This document shows positions 22,171 through 32,399 of a DNA stretch of 64,000 nt, in pieces. The stretch spans positions 380,788-444,787 of the forward strand of contig NW_006921546.1 of NCBI RefSeq assembly GCF_000340215.1, written 5' to 3'. The number at the start of each line of letters is the position of its first letter. Within the stretch, counting starts at the first letter, position 1. The translations under genes were made by a program, and so were the position numbers. The DNA is from Pseudocercospora fijiensis CIRAD86. Lineage: Eukaryota > Ascomycota > Dothideomycetes > Mycosphaerellales > Mycosphaerellaceae. Under the pieces are notes generated by a model. That model had not been told where the DNA came from and searched no databases. It saw nothing but the letters and a program-made list of their open reading frames with translations.

Positions 22171-22473
22171 ACTAAATCGACGACGATAATATAATCGATA
22201 ACGACTTCTTTTATAGTATAGTATAGACTAAGCCTATCGATCCCCTAGCTAAGTCTAGCTTCCTTAACGAGGACGAATATTAGTCTCGAGAATCGCTTCT
22301 TATCGGATACTTTAAGTCGACTCTTCGCTTTCTATAAGGCATCTCTCGAAGCGAAGCCCGAAGGGTTCGACGTACTACCTAGAAGTATATTATTAAGGAT
22401 CGGCTCCTTTTCTACTAGCGTTATCCGAATTGTCCCCTTTAACGAGTAATTAATAGCGAAAAGGCTAGGGAGG

Positions 22474-22670
22474 TATAAGAAGGGTTATATTAGTAGGTAG
22501 ATAGGGTAGTAGTGAATTAGTATAGTATTCGATAGAGATCTAGGAGGAAAGGGAGGAAGGCAGGAGAGTTAGCCTAACGCTAAGCGCTAAGCCCTACCTA
22601 AGGCACTAAGACCCTAGCTTTACTTAGCCTAGTTATATGCTAATTACGTATAGCCTCTTTAGCCCTAATA
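22474..22670 (-). repeat. A1 3' LTR
   Basis: Reads TATAAGAAGGGTT on the + strand at its outer end and CCCTAATA at the inner end. It differs from the partner at 29,405 by a few transitions only (TATATTAGTAGG versus TATGTTAGCAGG). Confidence 0.96.
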
Positions 22671-23868
22671 TACGCTTCCCTTCTAAAGGCCGCGCCCTCG
22701 TAGCCTATCTATATTCTACGACCTCTATTGCTACTAACTTAGCAAGTCTAATAAGCTGCTTAGCCCGCGCTAAATTGAACACTTAACTACCTAATTATGT
22801 AACTATATTAAACCTCACCTCTAAACAATATAATGTACAACTCTAACTACGCTATCTCTATATATAATAAACTATAAAGTGATATATATCTATAAGAACT
22901 AAAGGCCTTCGACCAATTACAATACGAGCGCGTCTTCCCTACTATAATAGGTAGACGTACGAGGTATTGTAGCACTGCCTCCGTTCTAAGTAATGTCGTA
23001 TCGAGTTCTTTACGTCTACTCTTAAAAGACCTAGCAATGTCCGCTTCCGAGGGTTTGTCCGCTTCCGAGGGTTATTGTTCTTATTATTCGTAGTTTCGCT
23101 AGCCTCAATTAGCTAGGTTTAGCAGCCTTCAAGTATTAATCTTATCTTATCTTTTTAAAAAACATAGCTCGTCTAGTTTCTATAGGTAAAGGCTATTATA
23201 AGTATAGTAGTAGAGGTTCGCCTCGCTTAAAGGGTTAGATAGATCGAGAAGTAACCTATTGTCCGCAAGATCGACCCCGGCTAGCTTAGCTCTATAGTTT
23301 TGCCCTTAGTTAGTCTATTAGTCGCTTAATCTTTTAGGCGGCTTAAAGTTTTAACTTAGCCTTAAAGTTTTGATTAAAGTTTTAATTAAGGTGCCTTAGG
23401 CTCGTAGTGCAAGTAAGGTTGTATCTATAGGCGCAGCGACAATAGCAAGTAATGTCGACAATAGCGGCGCTAGTCGTCTTAGCGCTAACTTTACCTTGCT
23501 TTCGATTTCCTTCTTCGACTAATAATACACTCCGTAACACCGTTACTAATATAGCCGCGCCGGCCGTATCGCCCTTTAGTACGAGCGTAACGCCGTCGTT
23601 ACTATTATTATTACTAATACTATTCGCCTACGCGCGCGCGCGCCTCTATCGACCGCCTAGGCCTTAGGGTCCCGATAGGACGTAGAAATAAGAGGGGCGT
23701 TAAGAGGAGGACCTTATAGGGTACGCTAGTAAGGAGGTAGGCTCTTTAAAAGAGTAGGCGATTAGTTGATAGTTATAGTGCGCTCGTTAGTACTCGTTGC
23801 GCGTTCGTTATCGTAGTATAGTCTTGTTATCCTTTACTAACAATTGCTTGCCTCTAATTAGTTAGCTT
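22671..23868 (-). other. A1 long 3' untranslated region
   Basis: About 1.2 kb between the pol stop and the 3' LTR without a supported coding frame. It has a GCGCGCGCG run near 23,632 and is conserved in A2 and A3. The short + strand frame at 23,452-23,667 is antisense, is not conserved as a protein and is left out. Confidence 0.7.
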
Positions 23869-23891
23869 AATAGCACCCCGGGGGTAGCATT
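23869..23891 (-). terminator. Post-pol stem-loop of A1
   Basis: On the minus strand, AATGCTACCCCC then GGGGTGCTATT forms a GC-rich hairpin starting a few bases after the pol stop (TAA at 23,896-23,898). The same hairpin is at 6,108 and 56,489. A 3'-end or stop-proximal RNA structure is likely; its exact role is inferred. Confidence 0.6.
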
Positions 23892-23895
23892 GTTC

Positions 23896-24095
23896 TTAGG
23901 CGACATTATAGCCCTTAGCCTTCTTCTTGTTCTTTACACTAGTCTAATACTTATCTAACAACTTAGTTATGTCTTTAAAAGAGTCTTTAGCTTCCTACGA
24001 GTCCTATTTAGGTAAATAGCCTTGCTATCTTAGTAGGTACTCCTTCTTGCCTTGCCTAGTACGATGCTATAGGATACGTTCTATAGACTACAGCT
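23896..24095 (-). pseudogene. A1 chromodomain (end of pol)
   Basis: 'SIERILQHRTRQGKKEYLL' then 'R.QGYLPKQDS.EAKDSFKDI' matches a chromodomain: V-E-x-I-L, K-x-Y-L-V-R-W-x-G-Y, W-E-P-x-x-N/L. The two Trp codons are stops. It closes the polyprotein; the stop codon is followed directly by the stem-loop. Confidence 0.88.
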
Positions 24096-24539
24096 CCTTA
24101 CTATCCGCTAGTATGTCTTCGTATTCTATAGGGGCTTCATCCCCTTCGCGTAGGTAGTACGGCTTAAGGAGTAATACATAGAAGGTGTTATAGATAGTGT
24201 AATAAGGTAGGAGCTATAACTAATAGGCCTATATGCCCTTAGCCTCTCGGATACGGAATAGGCTAATGTATCTTAGTACGAGCTTAGGCCTTGTTTTGCT
24301 ATTAGGTAATAGGTGTTTGCGGATACGGAGGTTCTTTATACTAAGCATAACTATATCGCCTTACTTAAAAGTCATTAGTGTATAGCGCTTATCGTAGTAG
24401 GTCTTTTAGTACTCTTAAGCCTTTGTCAACTTCTCGGCTATCTTAGTATAGATTTCTCGCATCTTCTAAACCCTCTTAATAGCCGCTAGTGTTTCGGGTA
24501 CTTGACGCGCTTCCCTTTCCTTACGCTCGGCCTCGAGCG

Positions 24540-25420
24540 ATAGTAGGTCTTATAGCATAGCAGCATTCTAGCCTATTATAGCTATATAGGGCGAGATCTT
24601 AGTTAATAAATGTATACTGTTGTTATATACGAATTCTATAGGCTATAGGAGGTTAACCCAATCCTCGGGGTTCTTATTAATATAGCTGCGTAGGTACTAC
24701 TATAGGGTAGCATTCTGCCTCTCTATTTGACCGTTAGTCTGTAGATAGAAGGCTATTAATAGCCGATGCTTTAGTCTTAGCTATAAGCAAATCTCGCTCT
24801 AATAGTAAGATATGAATATCGAGCCCCTATCGGAGACTATCCCCTTAGGGGTTCCCTAATAGGTATAGAAGATGTCACTCTACAGCGCCTCTACTATATT
24901 AATAGTAGTCTAGTCTTTCCGCGCCGGGATATATCGAGCGCCTTTAGTAAATCGATCTACTATAATAAGGATAGCATTATACACGTCCTTGCTACCCCTA
25001 CGCCTAGCAGGTAGAAGGCCTATAATAAAGTCTATTATTAGCTTAGCAAATGGCTTCTTTAGAACAGGGAGCGAAGACAACTCGCCGAACGGCAAGTGCT
25101 TCGGTGCTTTAACTCGCTAGTATACTACATAGGTCTATATATACTCCTTTATATGCCGCTTACTATTTAGCTAGTAGTATATACGCGATAGTAACTCGTG
25201 CGACCTCTCTATACTATAGTAACTAGCGAGCTTACTATTATAGTGCCTCTTTAAAAGCTCTTATCTAATCGATTGTTTAGCGGGGATATAGTATCTACCC
25301 TTAAACTTTAAGTAACCTTTGTCGTCGATCGACTAATTACTCTTACTAGATCGAGTCGTTCGCCTACTTACAAGCCTATTAATACGGTTAACAGTAAAGG
25401 CGTCCCTCTACTAAGCCTGT
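24540..25420 (-). pseudogene. A1 integrase
   Basis: The minus strand has a zinc-binding-type segment near 25,160-25,260 ('ELLKRHYNSKLASYYSIERS', the HHCC mostly changed to Tyr). The core 'KLIIDFIIGLLPARRRGSKD' and 'NAILIIVDRFTKGARYIPARKD' (24,910-25,095, an unbroken stretch) carries the first catalytic Asp. 'GIVSDRGSIFIS' carries the second. 'QTNGQIERQNATL' carries the Glu. 'VYNNSIHLLTKISPY' follows. This is a standard Ty3/Gypsy integrase with all three catalytic residues still readable. Confidence 0.93.
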
Positions 25421-25759
25421 AAAAGCTTATCTATAAACGATTAACTATCCCTATTTGTAAGGTTATTTAATAGCACCCTCGCTATTAAACGAGGTACGTA
25501 TTATATACATCTAATAGCACTAGTAGCTAGAACTACTACAACCTCTTCTATAGTGCTATCGCTGTATAGACTATTACTATAGATAGCAATGTCCTTAATC
25601 GAGTTATTATAGCTCGAGCGATCTACGTCCTTCTTAACGTATACTAGAAGAACGACAACTCCGCTATAGTATTTGTTGCCGCCGCGGGGTCCGGAAGTCC
25701 GCTTATCCTACGCTTGCTTATTAACAATACGGGCTATAGCAATCTTATACTATAGGGTT

Positions 25760-27160
25760 GGAAACAATGAATTAATGTACTAAGTCTCGCTGTCGTAATT
25801 AGGTCGCCTCGATAGGCTATTAGCAGGGTTACTTACGCCTAGCCGATGTAATACATTAAAATTAAACCCGGCGAGGTAGACGGCCTATCTAGCCTATCGA
25901 CCTATAACCCTTGTAACCTTAGTAATGCCACGTAGGTTGTTATAGTCTGTATAGACCTGAATTGTGTGCTAAGCACTATTAAGATAGTAGCGCTAATGCT
26001 TAAAGGCTTCTACGATTGCTAAGAGCTCTTGCTCGTAGGTCTTATATCGACGTTCTATATCGATTATCTTTCGTAAAAAGAAGGCAATCGGGTGCTAGTA
26101 ATAGTTATTATCTAATTGCTATAACATAATAGCCGATATAGCGAACTGTAAAGCGTTAGTCTCAATTCGGATCTACTTGCTTAGCACGAAATAGTGCAAT
26201 AAGGGGACATTAGTAAAGCGTTACTTTAGGCCGTTAAAAGCGGCTTGTAATCTATTAGTCTATTTGAACTCTCTAGTTAGGTTAGCCTTGGTTTTAGTAA
26301 GCTTAGTTAGGGGCATTACATGCCGTAAATAGCCCTTAATAAAGCGGCGATAGAAATTAGCGAAGCCGAGGAACGACTATAGTTCCTTAATTAACGTAGG
26401 AATAGGCCATTTAGTAATGGTTTTGATCCGATTAGGATTAGCCTTAACACCCTTAGTTAACACGAGGAAGCTAAGGAAGGATACCTCCTTAGTAGCAAAG
26501 GTGTATTTAGAAGGTTTGCAATATAGTCTATAGGCCCGTAGGCGGTCGAGCACCTTACGCACTATAGCCTAGTGCTCTACAATGTTAGGTGAATAGGTAT
26601 AGACTAGGATGTTATCTAGGTAAACTATACAGAGGTGATCTAATAGGCCTAATAGGGCCTAATTAATGTAGGACTAGAATATAGCAGGGGCATTAGCTAG
26701 CCTAAATAGTATAACTAAGTACTCGAAATAGCTATAGCGGGTGCGGAAGGCTGTTTTCTATTTATTACCCTTACGGATGCGGATGCGATAGTACGCATCC
26801 TTAATGTCTAATATAATATAGTAGTAAGCGCTAGAAAGGCGATCGAGGGTCTTATTAATAAGGGGGAGTAGACAGCGGTCTTTAATAGTAACAGCGTTAA
26901 GCCTACGATAGTCGATATATAGGCGTAGGCTACTATCCTTCTTTAGTACGAACAGGATAGGTGCACTAGCAGGGCTGTTACTATACCGAATTCGACTATT
27001 AGCTAGGTTTTCCTCTAGGTACTTACGCAATATAGCAAGCTCTCGCTTACTAAGGTTGTAGAGGGGGCTAAAAGGAACCTCCTTGCCCTCTATAATATTA
27101 ATCTTATAATCCGTCTCCTTGAATATAGGCAATGTCGATGCTAGGTAGTGTTCAAACACA
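25760..27160 (-). pseudogene. A1 reverse transcriptase and RNase H
   Basis: Two open stretches (27,159-26,758 and 26,562-26,377) belong to one RT. Motifs are 'LRLYIDYRRLNAVTI', 'LDIKDAYYRIRI' and the catalytic box 'CIVYLDNILVYTY' near 26,600. The region 'KPSKYTFATKEVSFLSFLVL' is the usual K-CxF-x3-EVxFLG block, and '[12 protein letters not shown]' leads into the RNase H linker. RNase H includes 'IETNALQFAISAIML' and ends 'NPANSLSRRPNYDS'. The catalytic YLDD is YLDN: the second Asp codon lay in a TpG context (GAT GAT) and became AAT or AAC. Confidence 0.95.
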
Positions 27161-27379
27161 TTAATATAGGTCTCTCGGATAGGCTCTAGTATGCGAGCAA
27201 GCTAATTAGGATTATTAGGGGGCACAGGTTCGTCGTTATTACTACCGAGCAGGTCGGTAGTCGGATTAGCTAAGGCAGGTGTTAGGTTGCTAATAAATAG
27301 GACCCTAATATCGTTAGGGCACTCGCTAATATTAATGTATTTAATGTCCTCTTTCCTAGCGATCCTAAATCGCTACTTC

Positions 27380-27720
27380 TAGAGGCCTAGGTCTATAGCT
27401 ATAGCGTAGTACTTGAGAACAGGGTTGCTAATAACAATAGTAGCTCCCCTATGCAGGTTGTCTATATCTACTGCGTAGGTAGTAAAGTCTAGTAGGCGTT
27501 TATTTCCGAGGTCGTCCTTTAGAGCTATAGGAATATAGTAGGCCCTATAGGTTAAGTACCGAGCGTTATTAAACTAAGCAAGGGTTAGTAGGTTAGTCTT
27601 CGGCAGTTGTCGAAGGTCTAATTGCTTGGCTAGGCGATAGCTAATAAGGGCACTGACTAAATTTCCTAGATCTAGTATAACCTTAGTTTAATAGGTAGTG
27701 CCCTTCGTGTCCTATACAAG
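27380..27720 (-). pseudogene. A1 aspartic protease region
   Basis: 'LVLDLGNLVSALISYRLA' has the position and spacing of a retropepsin active-site loop (I-L-D-S/L-G-N-S-x-S). It is followed by 'DFTTYAVDIDNL' and 'IVISNPVLKYYAIAIDLG', a plausible C-terminal half. It lies between the zinc knuckle and RT. Confidence 0.65.
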
Positions 27721-27789
27721 GCAGGAGCGTGTTATAGCTAGCACAATGTCGATAGTCTTACGCCGTACGAGGCTAACAGTTAGTGCGGC

Positions 27790-29150
27790 GCTTACTCTTT
27801 TTTCGAAGGTTGGCCTATAGGGGTAGCGTTAGCCGCTAAGAGGTGCTTTCGGTATTTAGCGGAAGTACGGTTAATTCGGGCCTAGTCCTTAGGTTTGTCG
27901 CATTGGCCTAGTAGATAGCTAGTGCTATTACAATTAAAGCACTTCAACCCGGTTAGTAGACTACCGTAGCTATTGTTATTAGTTGAGCGGTTAGTACTAT
28001 AGGGATACGAGCCCCTTCTACGGCCCCTATCGCGGCCTCCTCTATATAGCCGCCGGCTACGGCCTCTTCTACGATCGTTACTATTCCTATTGTTAGTATT
28101 GTTGTCCTAGTAGGAACCTTAGTTTCCTCCGCGGCTACTACGGTTGCTACGGTTAGTACTAGCTAGTCGGATCCTTGATTCTAGTCGTTGCTAAAGCTAA
28201 ACAGCTCGTTCGGCTGTTTCTACTTCGACTATAAATTGAATGCGTATTAGGTTGGCTTGTTCGAATACGCGGCGACGGTCCTATTCGAGGATAAGTTCCT
28301 ATCGCAATTTAGGGCGTATTTCGGAAATCTAGATAGAGTCGGTCTTAGCTAGCAAATCGTCCTTAAGGGTCTTTAAATAGGCCTTAAATAAGCGAGCCGA
28401 TTAATTAGTCTTTTGTTTAGCTCGAAGGTATTAGTCCTAAGCGTGTTATTGCCTTAGTATAGGGTTTCTAAGGGTGTCTAGCATAATAGTCTTATAGTCT
28501 TGCTACTAAACAGCGGTCTAATTAGTAAGGGAGTCGAAATAGTTATCCTAGGTGCGCTTTAGATCGCTATTAATATACTGTATAGCGTAGACAACTAGTG
28601 AATAGTTATCTAGAAGGGCCCTCGGCGCATTTCGTTAGTTAAGCTTATAATCGCGTATGTAATTATTGTATTGCTTGCGACTAGAGCCGTCAAATACGGT
28701 ACAGTCCTTAAGCTTAGTATCCTTCTTTTAGACAGGGACGGGTAGTAAGGAAGGCCCTGCTGTCGGCTTAGTATTAGTTGTTAGGGCTTCCTATAGACGG
28801 CGAATCTCGAGGAGATTATCCTTTAGCTGTTGTTCTTAACATAGGGTAGTAAGTCTGTTTTAAGTAGCTTCTTGAAATCTCCCTACTAGTTAAGGGCTAA
28901 AGGCTAGCTAGCTATATCGTCGATTAACAATGTTGTTAAGAATGTCGTTAACAGGTAATTCTAGATTATTACCTAGAATTGTAGGTTCTTCTTTAACAGG
29001 CTCTCCGGTAGGCTCTTTAGTAGGAGGCACTTTAGTAGGCACTTTAGCGGGAACTATGCTACTAGCGTTGTTATTGCTAGCGCTGCTAGCGGCAGCACGG
29101 TTGTTATTGCTTCGTAATAAGCCGGCTATTGTAATAGGGGGTAACACTAA
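27790..29150 (-). pseudogene. A1 gag
   Basis: Begins with an open stretch from 29,147 to 28,908 rich in Asn, Ser, Pro and Glu ('VPTKVPPTKEPTGEP'). A capsid-like helical region follows, and near 27,905-27,960 a CCHC knuckle 'CFNCNSTSYLLGQC', where the His is now Tyr. An Arg/Gly/Asn-rich stretch precedes the knuckle. Gag would package the element RNA into virus-like particles. The + strand frame at 28,930-29,184 is antisense to it. Confidence 0.88.
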
Positions 29151-29404
29151 TAATGTATTGTTAGCCCCTAAGATGCGGATATAGCGGAATTAGTAGATAT
29201 AGGTCTAGTACGATTAACTCAGTATAATAGGCCGTATAGAAGGCCTTAATTAATAATTGGTACGGTTGCTTCGATAGAATAGTACGTGTAGGTCCCGTTC
29301 TTCGGGCGCAATATAGTTAGATTAGTCTTATTCGTAGCTATACCGCTAAAAGCTTGAAATAAGGACTATCTAGCTGCTGCCCTTAAAGGGTGGATCGAAT
29401 ACTG

Positions 29405-29601
29405 TATAAGAAGGGTTATGTTAGCAGGTAGATAGGGTAGTAGTGAATTAGTATAGTATTCGATAGAGATCTAGGAGGAGAGGGAGGAAGGCAGGAGAGT
29501 TAGCCTAACGCTAAGCGCTAAGCCCTGCCTAAGGCACTAAGACCCTAGCTTTACTTAGCCTAGTTACATGCCAATTACGTATAGCCTCTTTAGCCCTAAT
29601 A
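29405..29601 (-). repeat. A1 5' LTR
   Basis: 197 bp, paired with 22,474-22,670; followed on the + strand by GGAGG. Confidence 0.96.
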
Positions 29602-29606
29602 GGAGG

Positions 29607-30870
29607 AAATTATCTAATTACTTTACGAGGATTATAGCTATAAAGGCCGGGAGGCAATATACTATCTAGCCTCGAAAAGGTACTTCTAGTATAGGATATA
29701 GTCCTAAATCGCTATATAGGTTCGGTCCTATCGTATATACCGGATACGAGAAGGATATAAGATTGCTAGGACGCTTTACCCTACCTATATTCGAGTTGTT
29801 AGCCGTCGCTAGGTTGCCGATATGCTTTATATCGACAATAAGGGGTCTATTACCTTAGCGCGTAAGGTTGTTAGCGGCTAGGTAGAGGGGAGGATATTTA
29901 ACTGCTCGGACAAGTCGGTTAGTATACACTAAATAGCTAAGTTCCTATACGAAGAGGTCTATTACCGATATAGCTATCCGGATAAATTCGTTATAGATAA
30001 CGGATCTAAGAATCGGAAGGACACTAAGGAATTGCTTAAGCGAATAGCTACGTACCGGATACGGATTTCCCTATACTATCCGAAGGCAAATAGTTAAATC
30101 GAAGTTAGAAACCGACCTATCCTAGCTACCCTTTCTAAACTAACGAACGGTACTATAAAGGGTTAGAGAAAACACGTCCTACCTATCCTATAGGCCGACT
30201 AAACGATATACCGACGAACGACTAGAAAAACGCCTACGGAAGTTATATATAGAGGGGCCGACGTTATCCTTCCTATCGAGAATGCCTACCGAACCTTCTA
30301 AAAAGTCGACTAGGATACTATACGCGATACTGCCTCGTTACTTATATACCGTACTTAGCAACTAGTATATATACCTAACGATAACGAAGAGGCGGCCCTT
30401 CGGCTAAAGAGGACTCGCGAGGAGAATACTCGCTAGTACGACGAAAAGGGAGTAGTATCTAACGCTCCCCTTAAGATTAGATCCCTTATACTTATTACTA
30501 GGAGCGAAATCGAGTACTCGAGGTCTAGTAAGCTTACCTTTCGCTAGAAAGGCCCCTTTCGTATTACGGGGATTACTACCTCTAGGACCTCGTACTACCT
30601 TACGGAACTTAATAGGGCTAATCTAGCTATTACCTTTCTACGCGATCGACTAAAAGAAGTACCTCCGTTCCGACCTAACCGGATCTCGGGTAAAAACGCT
30701 ACTACGACGGACAACGAACCTATTAATAAAGAAGTCGAGGCAGATAGAGATAGCTAGTCTAAGTCCTCCGAATCTAGGGACGATAGCTAGTCTAATACTA
30801 GGTCCGGTAAAGAAAGGGATATAGACGTCTATACGATTATATCCCTTCCTAGGGAGGAGTAAAAGCGAGC
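29607..30870 (+). pseudogene. Element B integrase (continues after A1)
   Basis: The catalytic core reads 'ADMLYIDNKGSITLARKVV', 'KFVIDNGSKNRKDTKEL' and 'ISLYYPKANSQIEVRNRPIL'. The first and second Asp and the Glu are recognisable (compare VDCIYLPxxKG, VVDGGPENK, SAYHPQANGxVERGH in relatives). A C-terminal strand domain 'FRQKGPFRITGITTSRTSYYLTELN' follows. Stops fall on Gln/Trp. It joins the RT part at 22,473 once A1 and one TSD copy are removed. Confidence 0.88.
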
Positions 30871-32090
30871 CTTTTAAGCCTATACTATAGCTATATACCG
30901 AGTCGACCCTAAAGTTAATCCTATCTCTTAGATTAACAACCTAATACGAGACCTTCTTAGCGTACCCCTTATAGAAGATTATTCGAATAACTGTCTCTTC
31001 TTTAATAGCTCGACCGAGCCTAATAGTTTTCTAGCTTTCAATTACCTAGCCCTATTTACCTAGGGAAAGGTAACCTAGCCTTTAGCTTAATACTATAGAT
31101 TCGGCTAGATAGCAATTCTATATAGAAGGTAGGACCTATACGAACAAGCCTACTACGTTAGCGCTCTTCCGAGGCTTACCTAGGACCCTAGCTTTCGACT
31201 AGTACTATAGCGAGACCCTAGCTAGTAGACGACCTAGAGAGTCTAGGTCTACGACGAGATAAACATATTAAAGTTCGAACACAACCTATATCTCCTTAAG
31301 GCCCTAGTAGAGACTAGCCTTGCTGCCCTAGTATATACTAACCTATATAGGCGGCGAGGCATTAGATTTCTCGCCTAGGAGGCTATAGATAATATTGCGA
31401 ACTAGGGAGACAACGAATATAGGCTGTCCTTAATAAGAATACGAGACAGGCTGCGGCTTACCTAGATCGAATAAGAGGAGCTCCGCTATACCGCTAACTC
31501 TAAGGGCCTAGGCTTAAACCCCGGAGCTTTTAACGAACCCTTAGAAGCGGAGTAGGCTATAGAATACAACGAAAATGGACTACTACTACCTTAGTAGGCC
31601 CGATAAACCTATAACTACTCGCGTATAGCCTCCCTTTTGCTCCTATTCACTCGCCTTATACCGAATTTTTCACTCGCTAGTACCCTTATTCGCGTATTTA
31701 AACGGATTATCGACGTATACTAGGATCGATTGTCCCTTTATATATTAGCAGCCGGATAGAGTACTACTACTAGAGCCTTATCGTTGCTTCTTTTCCTTTA
31801 TACTACTACCGACGAGGGTAGGGGCTTTAGTAAGGAGCCCCTATCCTTAATAATATCCCTAGACCTGCTCCCCGGGGTAGTCTAAGTACTAGCCTACCCG
31901 CGGAGCGAGTAAATAATTTTAACTCGGAAAAAGGGGACCTACTAGAAGCTCTACGTTACGCCTAGCTTACTAAAACCGAAGCCTACCCTACGGAGTAAGC
32001 CTAGGAAAACCTTACCTAACCTTAAAGATTTCCTTTGTTTAAAAACCTTTCTTTTATATTATTTCTATAGCCTACGCCGGCCGATATATC
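30871..32090 (+). pseudogene. Element B pol C-terminal extension
   Basis: After the integrase the same frame continues for about 400 codons without a recognised domain. It includes 'KVNPISQINNLIRDLLSVPL', 'ILKFEHNLYLLKALVETSL' and 'YRLSLIRIRDRLRLT' (Q restored only where noted as stop). No chromodomain core (YLVKWKGY) is present. The segment ends before boundary palindrome 3. It could be part of integrase or a distinct domain. Confidence 0.5.
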
Positions 32091-32126
32091 GAGATTTCTA
32101 AGAATCCCGGGAGCTCCCGCCTATAG

Positions 32127-32142
32127 TAGCTAGCTAGCTAGG
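32127..32142 (+). promoter_or_regulatory. Boundary palindrome 3 of element B (pol / ORF3 junction)
   Basis: GTAGCTAGCTAGCTAG plus G, preceded by CCCGCCTATA, a word that also ends the B LTR. Confidence 0.8.
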
Positions 32143-32399
32143 ATATATTACGACTACTACTACTACCCCTATACTGCCCGGAGGAGCCCTTATAACTGTG
32201 CCTTAATGCGGTAGGGGTTGAAGCGGAGGGGTTAGTACGTTATATAATGCCTAACTCCCTAGATCTAAGTGCTCTAGTCCTACGCCCTCGAATCTCGCTA
32301 CTACGCGAATTACCTAGGCCTCTAGAAATGTCGCCGCTGCCTACTACTAACCCTTTACTTCCTTTAGGATACGTACCTTACTTTCGGATTTATATACAA

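Larger units (their letters stand above)
22474..29601 (-). mobile_element. Element A copy 1 (A1), full-length chromodomain Gypsy retrotransposon
   Basis: Two 197-bp LTRs (22,474-22,670 and 29,405-29,601) are flanked by the perfect 5-bp duplication GGAGG (22,469-22,473 and 29,602-29,606). Total length is 7,128 bp. The internal region on the minus strand reads gag (CCHC), protease, RT, RNase H, integrase and chromodomain. The purine-rich AGAAGGGAAGCG next to the 22,474 LTR marks the 3' end. It sits inside the RT/integrase spacer of element B. This is the least mutated A copy: it keeps the longest open stretches. Confidence 0.96.

Noticed and set aside
23452..23667. 71-aa + strand frame in the A1 3' UTR
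   Set aside because: Low-complexity, antisense to A1, and its reading is not kept in the A2 and A3 copies of the same region.
28930..29184. 84-aa + strand frame over A1 gag
   Set aside because: Codon-aligned antisense of the gag N-terminus.
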